Both the position numbers and the translations under genes were made by a program. A stretch of 64,000 nucleotides of DNA from PFJX01 sp040751755. GTDB lineage: Bacteria > Pseudomonadota > Gammaproteobacteria > Burkholderiales > Thiobacillaceae. Below, in pieces: positions 16,791-26,776 of this stretch; position 1 is the first letter of the stretch; each line of letters begins with the position of its first letter. A model generated the notes under the pieces. It saw nothing but the letters and a program-made list of their open reading frames with translations. It made no database searches and was not told the DNA's origin. The stretch is from NCBI GenBank assembly GCA_040751755.1, contig JBFMHC010000010.1, forward strand, positions 62,001-126,000, in the 5' to 3' direction.

Positions 16791-17726
16791 TCAATAAAAC
16801 CTGCGCAGGTCCATGCCCGCGTACATGCCGGCCACCTGCGCGCCATAGCCGTTGAACATCAGGGTCTTGCGCTTGAGGAACTCGCCGATGCGGCGCTCGC
16901 GCGCCTGGCTCCAGCGCGGGTGGTCGACGTCCGGGTTGACGTTGGAATAGAAGCCGTACTCGCGCGGCGCGGCGCGGCCCCAGGAGGTGGCGGGCTGCCG
17001 CTCGGTGAAGCTGATGCGGACGATGGACTTGGCGCTCTTGAAGCCGTACTTCCACGGCACGACGATGCGCACGGGGGCACCGTTCTGGTTTGGCAGCACC
17101 TCGCCGTACAAACCATAGGTCAGCAGGGTGAGCGGATGCAGGGCCTCGTCCAGGCGCAGGCCCTCCTGATACGGCCAGTCCAGCACGTCGTAGCGCACGC
17201 CCGGCATCTGCCGGGGGTCCGCCAGGGTGGTGAAGGCCACGTACTTCGCGCTGCCCAGCGGTTCCACCTGTTTGATGAGGGCGCTGAGCGGATAGCCCTG
17301 CCAGGGGATCACCATGGACCAGCCCTCGACGCAACGCAGGCGGTAGATGCGCTCCTCCATGGGCGCGAGCTTGATGAGTTTTTCGATGTCCCAGGCGCCG
17401 GGCCGCTTCACCAGGCCGTCCACCTGCACCGTCCAGGGCCGGGTGCGCAGGGTGTGGGCGTTGCGCGCGGGGTCGTCCTTCCCGGTGCCGAACTCGTAGA
17501 AGTTGTTGTAGCCGGTCACGTCCTGCCTCGGCGTGAGTTCCTCGTCGACGCTGTGGCTGGGGTTGCGCAGGCTGGAGAGCAGCGGCCCCGCCTCGGCCTG
17601 GCGCGCACCCAGGCCGGTGGCGAGCAGGAGGCCGCCGGCCGCGTGCATGAACTCGCGCCGGGCTCGGTACACCTCGGGCGGCGTGATCTCTGAGGGGGGG
17701 ATGTCGGATGGGCGCTTGATCAACAT
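16791..17726 (-). CDS. msrP: Periplasmic protein-methionine-sulfoxide reductase, catalytic subunit MsrP
   Basis: A molybdopterin enzyme that repairs oxidised methionine in periplasmic proteins. The 311-residue protein has a Tat-type signal (RARREFMHAAGGLLLATGLG, residues 21-40). The molybdenum-ligating Cys is Cys132 in RLRCVEGWSM. Further family stretches are GYNNFYEFG, IPWQGYPL, NGAPVRIVVPWKYGFKS and FYSNVNPDVDHPRWSQA. The ATG at 17726 has GAGAGGAA upstream. Neighbouring msrQ completes the MsrPQ system. Confidence 0.96.
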   Translation of the reverse strand: MLIKRPSDIPPSEITPPEVYRARREFMHAAGGLLLATGLGARQAEAGPLLSSLRNPSHSVDEELTPRQDVTGYNNFYEFGTGKDDPARNAHTLRTRPWTVQVDGLVKRPGAWDIEKLIKLAPMEERIYRLRCVEGWSMVIPWQGYPLSALIKQVEPLGSAKYVAFTTLADPRQMPGVRYDVLDWPYQEGLRLDEALHPLTLLTYGLYGEVLPNQNGAPVRIVVPWKYGFKSAKSIVRISFTERQPATSWGRAAPREYGFYSNVNPDVDHPRWSQARERRIGEFLKRKTLMFNGYGAQVAGMYAGMDLRRFY

Positions 17727-17948
17727 GGGGGTTCCTCTCTGCGAATGCCCGGCACGCGTCGCGCGCGTCGGATGGCGATGACGAGGTTGACCCGCGATGC
17801 CGGGGCGACGTTCAACGCCTGGGCGCGCAGGCCCTGGCCACACGCCCCGGGCGTCATGCCGGGAAACGTGCCGTTCCCGTATTCGACAGCGGGCGGGGTG
17901 GCGCCCGCAATTCACAAATCGTTTAAGGTTTCGCCGCGCGGCGACGCC

Positions 17949-18329
17949 TCAGCAACTCAGCAGGGCGAAGGACACGGCCCCCAGGGCCAACATGGAGACG
18001 AGGGCGATGAAGAGGAACTTGTAGCTGCCCACCTTGCGCTTCTTCCGGCGCACCCCCAGCACCACCATCAGCTCCCCCAGGGTGATCACCATGGAGAAGA
18101 AGAAGAGCGGCGCGAGGATGCTGAGGAAGAACAGGCGGAGCTGCGAGAAGCGCTCGGAACAGGCATAGGGCATCGAGTAGTAGACGCCGAAGTTGTCGGC
18201 GGCGTTGAGCAGGAAGCGCAGCATGATGCCCGCCACCACCAGGATCACCAGGAGCATGAACCAGGTCATGGGATCCTTGCCCGCAGCCGCGATCTTGCGC
18301 CATTCGCGCACCATCCAGTGCTCCACCAT
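17949..18329 (-). CDS. Unknown three-span membrane protein
   Basis: Not recognised. The 126-residue protein has three predicted membrane helices (about 21-43, 67-90 and 102-124) and a basic cytoplasmic loop VRRKKRKVGSYK between the last two; it ends in Cys. The ATG at 18329 follows TAGGAGACG, a good ribosome site, which together with normal codon use supports a real gene. It is 220 bp upstream of msrP on the same strand. The 222-bp gap between them holds no ORF I can support and probably carries the msrP promoter. Confidence 0.7.
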   Translation of the reverse strand: MVEHWMVREWRKIAAAGKDPMTWFMLLVILVVAGIMLRFLLNAADNFGVYYSMPYACSERFSQLRLFFLSILAPLFFFSMVITLGELMVVLGVRRKKRKVGSYKFLFIALVSMLALGAVSFALLSC

Positions 18330-18460
18330 TTGCCGCGTCTCCTATCGTTGGCCGCGGCTGCGTCCCGGGGAAACGCGCCGCGTTATGTTGATGGGGCAGT
18401 AAATGCCTGATCTGGCGCGCAAGCGCAAGCCCGATGCACCGTTCAGGGGCGCGAACCGTC

Positions 18461-19234
18461 TCAGGCAGCACCGTGCCGGGCCGCGATGCGGCGCAGCGTC
18501 GGCACCGCCAGGCCCGCCGCGTCGGCATGCCACAGGGCGCGCGACAGGCGTGCCGGCGCCGAGCGGCCGGCGCAGCCGTGCGCGGGGTCGGCCAGGAAGG
18601 CCTCGAGCATGCCGGCCATGAGCGGCCCCCGATCCCAGCCCCGGGCGGTCAGCCAGTCCTGCACGTCGAGGACGTCGGCCGCCACCGCCTCGGCCAGCTC
18701 ACGGTGGTGCTCCCACAGGTCCCCGACGCTGCCGCCCGCCTCCAGTCCGGCGATGTTGGTGGTGAGGATGTAGAGGTTCTTGCGCACCAGTTCCCAGGCC
18801 AGCGCCTCGGCATCCGCAAGCACGCGCACGGGTAGGTCGACGGCCGTCAGCGCCCCGGCCAGCCGCTCCGCCTGCGGGCCGAACACCGGCGAGGGCAGCA
18901 GGGACTTGGCATCGGTGCCCCGCTTCTTCTCGAACCACACCGACACCACCGTCGGGTCGGCGATGCCGTGCGCCTGCCAGTCGCGCGGCAGCAGTTCGTT
19001 CTGCAGCAGACCCACGCGGTCGCGCCAGGCCTCCGGCAGGGCCGCCAGCACCGGATGCAGGTCGTTCTCCGCCACCGTCACCAGCACCAGACCCGGCCGC
19101 GGATGGCGCGCCGCCACGTCGGCCATGTCGTCGCCGCGGTTCACCGGCACGACGACATGGCCGCTGCGCAGCAGGCCGCCGGCGAACACCCGACCCAGCT
19201 GGCCCAGGCCGATCACCACCACGTTCTTGTCCAT
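18461..19234 (-). CDS. Rossmann-fold NAD(P)-binding protein, ketopantoate-reductase/ProC-like
   Basis: A 257-residue protein with an N-terminal dinucleotide-binding motif GLGQLGRVFAGGLL (9-22), a following VVPVNRGDD strand-acid loop, and a helical C-terminal half. The architecture resembles 6-phosphogluconate-dehydrogenase-like or ketopantoate-reductase-like oxidoreductases, but I see no diagnostic catalytic motif and do not assign a substrate. The start at 19234 is supported by CAGGAGGATGAG; a longer reading to 19285 has no such site. It is divergent from the aminotransferase gene. Confidence 0.75.
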   Translation of the reverse strand: MDKNVVVIGLGQLGRVFAGGLLRSGHVVVPVNRGDDMADVAARHPRPGLVLVTVAENDLHPVLAALPEAWRDRVGLLQNELLPRDWQAHGIADPTVVSVWFEKKRGTDAKSLLPSPVFGPQAERLAGALTAVDLPVRVLADAEALAWELVRKNLYILTTNIAGLEAGGSVGDLWEHHRELAEAVAADVLDVQDWLTARGWDRGPLMAGMLEAFLADPAHGCAGRSAPARLSRALWHADAAGLAVPTLRRIAARHGAA

Positions 19235-19395
19235 CTCATCCTCCTGCTTGGAAACGCGCGGATTGTAGGGCCGGGCAGCAGGCATGCGCCCCAGTCGTCA
19301 TGCGCCTGGATAGAATGCGCGGGTCTTCGCCTCCTCCGATACCGTCATGCAAGCACCCAAGATCGCCCCCTTCCAGCCCCCCCCGCCGCACCCTC

Positions 19396-20481
19396 ATGGG
19401 CCCCGGTCCCTCCGACGTGCCGCAGCGCATCCTCGATGCCATGGCGCGCCCCACCATCGGCCACCTGGACCCGGCGTTCGGCGAGATGATGGAGCAGACC
19501 AAGGAGCTGCTGCGCTACGCCTTCCAGACGCGGAACAAGCTCACCTTCCCGGTCTCCGGCCCCGGCTCGGTGGGCATGGAGACCTGCTTCGTCAACCTGG
19601 TGGAGCCGGGCGACAAGGTCATCGTCTGCATCAACGGCGTGTTCGGCGGTCGCATGCTGGAGAACGTGAAGCGCAGCGGCGGCGTGCCGGTGGTGGTGGA
19701 AGACCCCTGGGGCCGCGCGGTGGACCCGGCCAAGGTGGAATCGGCCTTCGCCGCCAACCCGGACGCCAGGGTGCTGGCCTTCGTGCATGCCGAGACCTCC
19801 ACCGGCGCGCAGTCCGACGCCGCCGCCCTGGCCGCCATCGCACGCAAATACGGCGCGCTCACCATCATGGACTGCGTCACCTCGCTGGGCGGCACGCCGG
19901 TGCTGATCGACGACTGGGGCATCGACGCCGCCTATTCCGGCAGCCAGAAGTGCCTGTCCTGCACCCCGGGCCTGTCGCCGGTCACCTTCGGCGAGCGCGC
20001 CATCGCCAAGGTGCAGGCCCGCAAGACCCCGGTACAGAGCTGGTTCATGGACCTCAACCTGGTGCTCGGCTACTGGAGCGGCGAAGGCCGGCGCACCTAC
20101 CACCACACCGCGCCGATCAATCCGCTGTATGGCCTGCACGAGGCCCTGGTGATCCTCGCCGAGGAGGGCATCGAGAACGCCTGGGCGCGCCACCGCGCCA
20201 TGCATGAGCGCCTCAAGGCGGGGCTGGAGGGGCTGGGCCTGGCGTTGGTGGTGCCGGAGGCGGAACGCCTGCCGCAGCTGAACGCGGTGACCTTGCCGGC
20301 GGGCGTCGACGACGCCGCCGCGCGCGCGCGGCTGCTGGGCGAATTCAACCTGGAGATCGGCGCCGGCCTGGGTGCGCTGGCTGGCAGGATCTGGCGCATC
20401 GGCCTGATGGGCGCCTCCGCCAGCGAGCGCAACGTCGATCTTTGCCTGCAGGCCCTGCGGGCGATTCTGCCGGGACGCTGA
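19396..20481 (+). CDS. Class V aminotransferase (serine/alanine-glyoxylate type), probable 5' frameshift
   Basis: A PLP-dependent aminotransferase of the serine-pyruvate / alanine-glyoxylate family. Signatures are MGPGPSDVPQRIL at the start, HAETSTGAQSD, the PLP Lys (about residue 185) in SGSQKCLSCTPG, and YHHTAPINPLYGLHEAL. Family members have roughly 15 residues before MGPGPSD ending PxRTL. Here those residues are encoded from an ATG at 19347 (MQAPKIAPFQPP) but in another frame; removing one C from the C8 tract at 19377-19384 joins them. So the true gene is probably 19347-20481 with a +1 C from sequencing error or mutation. From the internal ATG it gives 361 residues. Confidence 0.88.
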   Translation: MGPGPSDVPQRILDAMARPTIGHLDPAFGEMMEQTKELLRYAFQTRNKLTFPVSGPGSVGMETCFVNLVEPGDKVIVCINGVFGGRMLENVKRSGGVPVVVEDPWGRAVDPAKVESAFAANPDARVLAFVHAETSTGAQSDAAALAAIARKYGALTIMDCVTSLGGTPVLIDDWGIDAAYSGSQKCLSCTPGLSPVTFGERAIAKVQARKTPVQSWFMDLNLVLGYWSGEGRRTYHHTAPINPLYGLHEALVILAEEGIENAWARHRAMHERLKAGLEGLGLALVVPEAERLPQLNAVTLPAGVDDAAARARLLGEFNLEIGAGLGALAGRIWRIGLMGASASERNVDLCLQALRAILPGR

Positions 20482-20586
20482 GCCGCACGGTAGCCGGCTC
20501 ACGGCCCCCGGGCCGCGCCGCTTTCCTAGCCCAGGCTTTTTCGCTAGGATTGCGGCAATCCGCGACGGCCTTCAGCAATTTCCCGA

Positions 20587-20614
20587 TTGTCATACCGATC
20601 AGGTCTCCTAATAT
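20587..20614 (+). promoter_or_regulatory. Candidate sigma70 promoter of trxA
   Basis: TTGTCA (20587-20592), a 16-bp spacer, then TAATAT (20609-20614). This places a transcription start about 60 bp before the trxA ATG. Not tested. Confidence 0.4.
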
Positions 20615-20682
20615 CCGCCTTGGCACCGGCCAATCCGCACCGCGATAACCCCCCTCTTCCCGATTTACACGAGGTTCCCAAG

Positions 20683-21009
20683 ATGAGCGAACACATCCAT
20701 TACGTCACCGACGACACCTTCGAACAGGAGGTCCTGCAGTCCCCGATGCCCGTGCTGGTGGACTACTGGGCCGACTGGTGCGGCCCCTGCAAGATGATCT
20801 CCCCCATCCTCGACGAGGTGGCGAAGGAGTACGCCGGCCGTCTCAAGGTGTGCAAGCTCAACATCGACGAGAACCAGGGCACGCCGCCCAAGTACGGCAT
20901 CCGCGGCATCCCCACGCTGATGATCTTCAAGAACGGCAACGTCGAGGCGACCAAGGTGGGCGCGCTGTCCAAGTCGCAGCTGACCGCCTTTGTTGACAGC
21001 AATATTTAA
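20683..21009 (+). CDS. trxA: Thioredoxin
   Basis: A 108-residue cytoplasmic disulfide reductase with the active site WCGPCK (Cys33, Cys36), the conserved Asp in VDYWADW and the cis-Pro in RGIPTLM. Length equals classical thioredoxin 1. The ATG at 20683 follows ACGAGG at 8 bp; the in-frame extension upstream is not family sequence. It lies 100 bp before rho with a stem-loop between them, the conserved trxA-rho order of many proteobacteria. Confidence 0.97.
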   Translation: MSEHIHYVTDDTFEQEVLQSPMPVLVDYWADWCGPCKMISPILDEVAKEYAGRLKVCKLNIDENQGTPPKYGIRGIPTLMIFKNGNVEATKVGALSKSQLTAFVDSNI

Positions 21010-21025
21010 GTTCCGCTAGCTTTGC

Positions 21026-21050
21026 GGCGTCCGGCGTCCTGCCGGACGCC
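21026..21050 (+). terminator. Stem-loop between trxA and rho
   Basis: A perfect 10-bp stem GGCGTCCGGC / GCCGGACGCC with a GTCCT loop, starting 17 bp after the trxA stop. It is followed by C-rich rather than U-rich sequence, so it is not a classical intrinsic terminator; it may act as an mRNA end or processing structure, or in the attenuated leader of rho. Confidence 0.6.
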
Positions 21051-21109
21051 CCTTCCCCCGGTTTCCCCCCCTCGTTCCGGCCATTCGGCCACCCTCCGAC
21101 AGCCCTGCC

Positions 21110-22369
<1,260 letters not shown>

Positions 22370-22400
22370 ATTCGCGTCTCTTCACTGAGGGGGGTGTTGC

Positions 22401-25202
22401 ATGTCGCCATCGCGCCTGACCGTCGCGCTCATCGTCGCCGCCTCCCTGCACGCCCCCGCCCTGTGGGCCGCGGACGCCGCGAAGGCCGCCCGCTACTACG
22501 AAGACGCGCTGGGCCGCTACGAGCGGAATGACGACGCCGGCGCCATCATCCAGCTCAAGAACGCGCTGCAGCAGGACCCCTCCTACCTATCCGCCTACCT
22601 GCTCCTGGGGCAGGCGCAGCTGCGCAAGGGCGATGCCTCGGGGGCGGAGCTGTCGCTCACCACCGCGCTGAAGATGGGCGCGGACCGCATGGAGGTGCTG
22701 GGCCCGCTGGCCGAGGCCTACATGCGCCAGCGCAAGTTCCGCGAGGTGCTGGAGAGGGTCAACCCGCAGGGACTGCCCGCCGAGCAGGCCCTGCCGCTCT
22801 GGCTGACCCGCGCCTACGCCCACCTGTCCCTGAACGACTTCGCCGGCGCGGAACAGGCCATCGGCAAGGCCTCGGCCCTGTCCCCGCAGGCCGGCAGCGT
22901 GGCGGTGGCGCGCGGCATGTTCCACCTGCAGCGCGGCGCGCCCACGGAGGCCAGGCAGTATGCCGACCAGGCGGTCGCCGCCGCGCCCCGCGATCCGCGC
23001 GCCTGGAACCTCAAGGCCTCGGTCGCGCATTCGCTTGGCGACGCGAAGACCGCCCTCGACGGCTATGGGCGCGCGCTTGCCCTGGAACCCGACTTCATCG
23101 ACGTGCGCGTGGCACGCGCCGGCCTGCTGCTGGACCTGGACCGCCCGGAAGACGCCTTCAAGGACCTGTCCTACCTGAAGACCAAGTTCCCCGACGAGGC
23201 GCGCGCCGCCTACCTCCGCTCGGTCTATTTCGAGCGCAAGGGCGACCGCCAGTCCGCGCGTAGCGAGCTGCTGCAGGCCGCGAAGGCGATCGGCGCGATC
23301 CCGATCCAGCTGATCAGCGGAGACTCGCAGCTGCTCATGCTGGGCGCCCTCACCAACTTCAGCCTCAGGGCCTATGAACAGGCGCAGACCTACGCCGAGG
23401 CCTACGTGCGCCGGAACCCGGGCAATGCTGGGGGCCGCAAGCTGGCCGGCGCGATCCTCCTGGCGCGTGGCCAGACCATCGACGCCGTCGCGCACCTGGA
23501 AAGCGCCCTGCGCAACGCCCCCAACGACCCGCAGATCCTCGACATGCTCGCCTCGGCCTACATGTCGGGCAACCAGCCCACCAAGGCCGCCAACCTGCTC
23601 GAACGGGCCGGCCCCCTGGCGCTGCGTTCCCCGGAACTCGCCGGCACGCTCGGCTTCAGCCTCATCGGCCTGGGCCGTCCGGAACAGGGGGCGGCGTACC
23701 TGGCGCGCGCCTTCGCCAAGAACCCCGCCAGCTACCGCCTGGGCAGCAGCCTGGTCATGCTGCACATCTATCGGGGCCAGCCCGGGGAGGCGGTCGGCAT
23801 CGCCGAGACCTTCCTCTCCAGGCACCCGAAGGACCCCGCCGCATACAACCTCCTGGGTGTGGCCAAGGCCAGCGCGCGCGACCCGCGCGGCGCACGCGGC
23901 GCCTACGACAAGGCCCTGGCCCTCGCCCCGGGCTTCCTCGCCGCCCGCCTCAACCTGGGCAAGCTCGAGCTCAGCCAGGGCAAGCACGCGGCGGCGCGGC
24001 AACAGTTCCAGGCGGTCCTGAAGCAACAGCCCAAACACCCGCAGGCGCAATTCGAGCTGGGCAACACCGAACTGGCGGCGGGTCGCGCCGGCGACGCCCT
24101 GCGCTGGCTGGAAGCGGCCTACAGCCAGGCGCCCGACAACACCGTATTCGGCGTCAAACTGATCGACACGCATCTGGCCCTGGGTCAGACGGACAAGGCC
24201 CTGGCGCTGGCCAAGCAGCTGTCCGCGCGCAAGCCCGAGGATTTCGACGTGAACTCCGCGCTCGGCCGCGCCCACGCCGCCTCGGGTGAAATGCCCCGCG
24301 CCCACGCCGCCTTCGCGAAGATGAGCAAGATCGCGGGCTTCAACGTGCCGCGGCTGGAAGAGACCGCGCGCCTGCAACTCCTCGCCGGCGACCTCGGCGG
24401 TGCATCGCTCAGCCTGACCAAGGCCCTCGGCGAACAACCCGGCGCGCTGCAGGCAAACCTGCTCATGGCGGACCTGGAGCGCCGCAAGGGCCAGACCGCC
24501 CAGGCACTGGAACGGGTGCGGCGGCTTGCCGCGGCCAATCCGCGCTCCGCGGCGGCGCAGCGCGGCCTGGGCGACACGCATGCGTCGCTCGGCCAGCCTG
24601 CCGCGGCCGCCCAGGCCTACCGCGCCGCGCTCGCCATCGCCGACGAGGAAGGGCTGGCCCTGAGCTACCACGGCGCCCTGCAGGCGGGCGGCAACGCCGC
24701 GCAGGGCCTGATCTTCATCGAGGACTGGAGCCGCCGCCACCCACAGGCCGCCCAGGCGAAGATCGCCCTCGGCGAGGCGCTCATCCGCGCCGGCCAGCTC
24801 GACAAGGCGCGCGCGACCTATGAGGCCTATCTGAAGCAGCACGGGGAACACCCCGCGGTGTTGAACAACCTCGCCGCGCTCCAGTTGAAACGGAACGACG
24901 GCAACGCCCTGGCCACCGCCGAACGGGCCTACCGGCTGGCGCCGGGTGATCCGGCGGTGAACGACACCCTGGGCCAGGTCTACCTCCGCCAGGGCGACTA
25001 CGCACGCGCCCTGCGCCATCTCCGCGAGGCGCGCCTGCGCGCGCCCACCAACCCCGAGGTGCGCTACCACCTCGCCCTCGCGCTCCACAAGCACGGCCGC
25101 AACGGCGAGGCGCTCAAGGAACTCCGCCCCATCCTGCAGGGCACCCCGACCTTCGACGGCGTCGAAGAGGCACGCCAGCTCCTGCAGCGCCTCGGTCCCT
25201 GA
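22401..25202 (+). CDS. prsT: PEP-CTERM system TPR-repeat protein PrsT-like
   Basis: A 933-residue tetratricopeptide protein with a Sec signal (cleavage after ALWA, about residue 23) and TPR units over nearly its whole length. Length, the start AAKAARYYEDALGRYERND and IQLKNALQQDP repeats match PrsT, a TPR protein of exosortase-A/PEP-CTERM exopolysaccharide loci. PrsT is usually described as a lipoprotein, but I see no lipobox Cys here; the signal ends AADAA. The ATG at 22401 follows GAGGGGGG. Other Prs, Xrt and EPS genes are absent from the window, so this copy is separated from its usual locus, though a PEP-CTERM protein gene follows at 25356. Confidence 0.85.
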   Translation: MSPSRLTVALIVAASLHAPALWAADAAKAARYYEDALGRYERNDDAGAIIQLKNALQQDPSYLSAYLLLGQAQLRKGDASGAELSLTTALKMGADRMEVLGPLAEAYMRQRKFREVLERVNPQGLPAEQALPLWLTRAYAHLSLNDFAGAEQAIGKASALSPQAGSVAVARGMFHLQRGAPTEARQYADQAVAAAPRDPRAWNLKASVAHSLGDAKTALDGYGRALALEPDFIDVRVARAGLLLDLDRPEDAFKDLSYLKTKFPDEARAAYLRSVYFERKGDRQSARSELLQAAKAIGAIPIQLISGDSQLLMLGALTNFSLRAYEQAQTYAEAYVRRNPGNAGGRKLAGAILLARGQTIDAVAHLESALRNAPNDPQILDMLASAYMSGNQPTKAANLLERAGPLALRSPELAGTLGFSLIGLGRPEQGAAYLARAFAKNPASYRLGSSLVMLHIYRGQPGEAVGIAETFLSRHPKDPAAYNLLGVAKASARDPRGARGAYDKALALAPGFLAARLNLGKLELSQGKHAAARQQFQAVLKQQPKHPQAQFELGNTELAAGRAGDALRWLEAAYSQAPDNTVFGVKLIDTHLALGQTDKALALAKQLSARKPEDFDVNSALGRAHAASGEMPRAHAAFAKMSKIAGFNVPRLEETARLQLLAGDLGGASLSLTKALGEQPGALQANLLMADLERRKGQTAQALERVRRLAAANPRSAAAQRGLGDTHASLGQPAAAAQAYRAALAIADEEGLALSYHGALQAGGNAAQGLIFIEDWSRRHPQAAQAKIALGEALIRAGQLDKARATYEAYLKQHGEHPAVLNNLAALQLKRNDGNALATAERAYRLAPGDPAVNDTLGQVYLRQGDYARALRHLREARLRAPTNPEVRYHLALALHKHGRNGEALKELRPILQGTPTFDGVEEARQLLQRLGP

Positions 25203-25303
25203 GCGGCCGCGCCGGCACGAGCCTTCGTCGCTTGTGTCGGAACCTTTTACATGCCCCTCCGAAAACAAACGCTATCCCATTGATTGAAAAGAACAAAGGC
25301 TGA

Positions 25304-25319
25304 TGGCACGGTTTGTGCA
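25304..25319 (+). promoter_or_regulatory. Sigma54 (-24/-12) promoter of the PEP-CTERM gene
   Basis: TGGCACGGTTTGTGCA matches the consensus TGGCACG-N4-TTGCW at all positions but one, with exactly 10 bp between the GG and GC pairs. It predicts a start near 25330 and a 26-nt leader before the ATG at 25356. PEP-CTERM genes in some betaproteobacteria are reported to need RpoN and the PrsK/PrsR two-component system. A TCGGA-N16-TCCGA dyad at 25237-25262 could be an activator site (speculative). Confidence 0.8.
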
Positions 25320-25355
25320 TTCATTCACGAAAACTTCACCAATGGACGACATGCC

Positions 25356-26315
25356 ATGAAAACCCGTTCCGCACTCCTGCTTTCCGGCATAGCGCTGATG
25401 GCCTTCGCCGAGGCTTCGCAGGCCTCCTACAGCTGGTCCCTGCTGTCGGCCAACCAGTCCGGCGCCACCACGCCCACGGCGACTTCCAACGGCTATACCA
25501 CCCAGTCCTGGGGCAACACCCGGACCTACAACGGCACTGACGGCAACGTCGCCACGAGCGACCCCAGCGTGACCGCCTCCGCGTGGTCCAACACCGGCAA
25601 CAGCGGCGTCGGCGGCAACACGAACTCCATGACCTACACCATCGAGAACGCCTATCTGCCCACCTATACCGGCGGCCTCGGGGTGATGAACCGCGACGCC
25701 AGCACCAGCAGCTACTACGGCGACAAGAACGACGCCTCGTCGAGCAGCGGCGAGCACTCCGTGGACAACAACCAGCGCAACGACATGGTGCTGTTCAAGT
25801 TCAGCGAGTCCATCAGCCTCGAGCAGGTCATCATCGGCTGGTCGCAGAACTGCGCGGACATCACCGTCATGGCCTACCAGGGCAGCGATCCCCTGGCCCT
25901 CGCCGGCCTGACCTACAAGGACGACACGCTGCCGAAGACCGATCTGGCGAACTCCGGCTGGACGGTGATCGGCCACTACGCCAATGCCGCCACCGGCGAC
26001 ACCGACATCACCGTGAACCTGGGCAACCACGGCGTGTCGGCCAGCTACTGGCTGATCGGCGCCTACAACCCCGCGGTCGGCGGCACCGGCCTGGCGAACG
26101 GCTGCGACGGCCTCACCGTCACCACCTCGACGGGTAGCAGCTGCGGCGGCTCGTACACGGTGACGACGCTCAACAGCGCCAACGTCAAGCTCGCCGGCCT
26201 GATCGGCAAGACCCCGCCCCCGCCCCCCGGCCAGTCCGTGCCCGAGCCCGCCACCCTGGGCCTGCTCGGCATCGGCCTGCTCGGCATGAGCCGCCTGCGT
26301 CGCCGCCAGGCCTGA
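25356..26315 (+). CDS. PEP-CTERM sorting-domain exported protein
   Basis: A 319-residue secreted protein: Sec signal (MKTRSALLLSGIALMAFAEASQA), a Ser/Thr/Asn/Gly-rich low-Lys body, then a Pro-rich linker and the sorting tail VPEPATLGLLGIGLLG plus basic end RLRRRQA (residues 295-319). The PEP motif directs cleavage and anchoring by exosortase, which is not encoded in the window. Two to four Cys residues (NCADI, NGCDG, SCGG) may form disulfides. The start at 25356 is chosen because the signal peptide begins there. It lies behind a sigma54 promoter and before a strong terminator, so it is probably monocistronic. The function of the body is unknown. Confidence 0.92.
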   Translation: MKTRSALLLSGIALMAFAEASQASYSWSLLSANQSGATTPTATSNGYTTQSWGNTRTYNGTDGNVATSDPSVTASAWSNTGNSGVGGNTNSMTYTIENAYLPTYTGGLGVMNRDASTSSYYGDKNDASSSSGEHSVDNNQRNDMVLFKFSESISLEQVIIGWSQNCADITVMAYQGSDPLALAGLTYKDDTLPKTDLANSGWTVIGHYANAATGDTDITVNLGNHGVSASYWLIGAYNPAVGGTGLANGCDGLTVTTSTGSSCGGSYTVTTLNSANVKLAGLIGKTPPPPPGQSVPEPATLGLLGIGLLGMSRLRRRQA

Positions 26316-26333
26316 TCCGCAAGCAAACCCCAG

Positions 26334-26361
26334 AAAAAACGCCGCATCTCGCGGCGTTTTT
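26334..26361. terminator. Bidirectional intrinsic terminator
   Basis: AAAAAA-CGCCGC-ATCTC-GCGGCG-TTTTT: a 6-bp GC stem with A and T tracts on either side, placed between the convergent PEP-CTERM gene and the minus-strand gene at 26361. It would work for both. Confidence 0.9.
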
Positions 26362-26738
26362 CATTTCCAGGCCAGCAGCTGCGCCTCGAGTTCCGCCTCC
26401 CTGGCCGGCAGGGTCAAGGCCGCGTCGATGCGGAAGCGCTGTCGCAGACGTTCCAGGGCATGCGCATGCGGCGCCTCGTACAGCACCACCACCTTCACAT
26501 CCTTGAGCGACTGCGCGGTGGCGAGCAGCGACTCCAGGTTGCTCACGCGGTCGCGGAAGTCGGGCTGGAAATAGAAGTCCGCGACGATCACCGCGGGCCG
26601 TTTCTTGCGCATCAGGCCGATCGCCTTGCGCACCGCGAACTCGGTGAGCACCCGGTAGCCCAGGCGTTCATACAAGGAACGCAGGTTGGGGTAGCCCAGG
26701 AGTTCGATGACGTTGAGCAGGACCGGGGCGTCGGACAT
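26361..26738 (-). CDS. Unknown protein, possibly receiver-like alpha/beta fold
   Basis: Not recognised. The 125-residue soluble protein has alternating beta/alpha character, with PAVIVADFYFQPDF and KVVVLYEAPHAH resembling the central strands of a CheY-like fold (D near residue 54 in VADF), but the conserved receiver Lys and acidic cluster are not clear. It is last of the run lysM-dprA-smg-topB, 38 bp after topB, and ends at the shared terminator, so it is probably co-transcribed. Confidence 0.7.
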   Translation of the reverse strand: MSDAPVLLNVIELLGYPNLRSLYERLGYRVLTEFAVRKAIGLMRKKRPAVIVADFYFQPDFRDRVSNLESLLATAQSLKDVKVVVLYEAPHAHALERLRQRFRIDAALTLPAREAELEAQLLAWK

Positions 26739-26776
26739 GTTTGATCAAGCGTGGCCTGATGCAGCCACGGCTGCGG

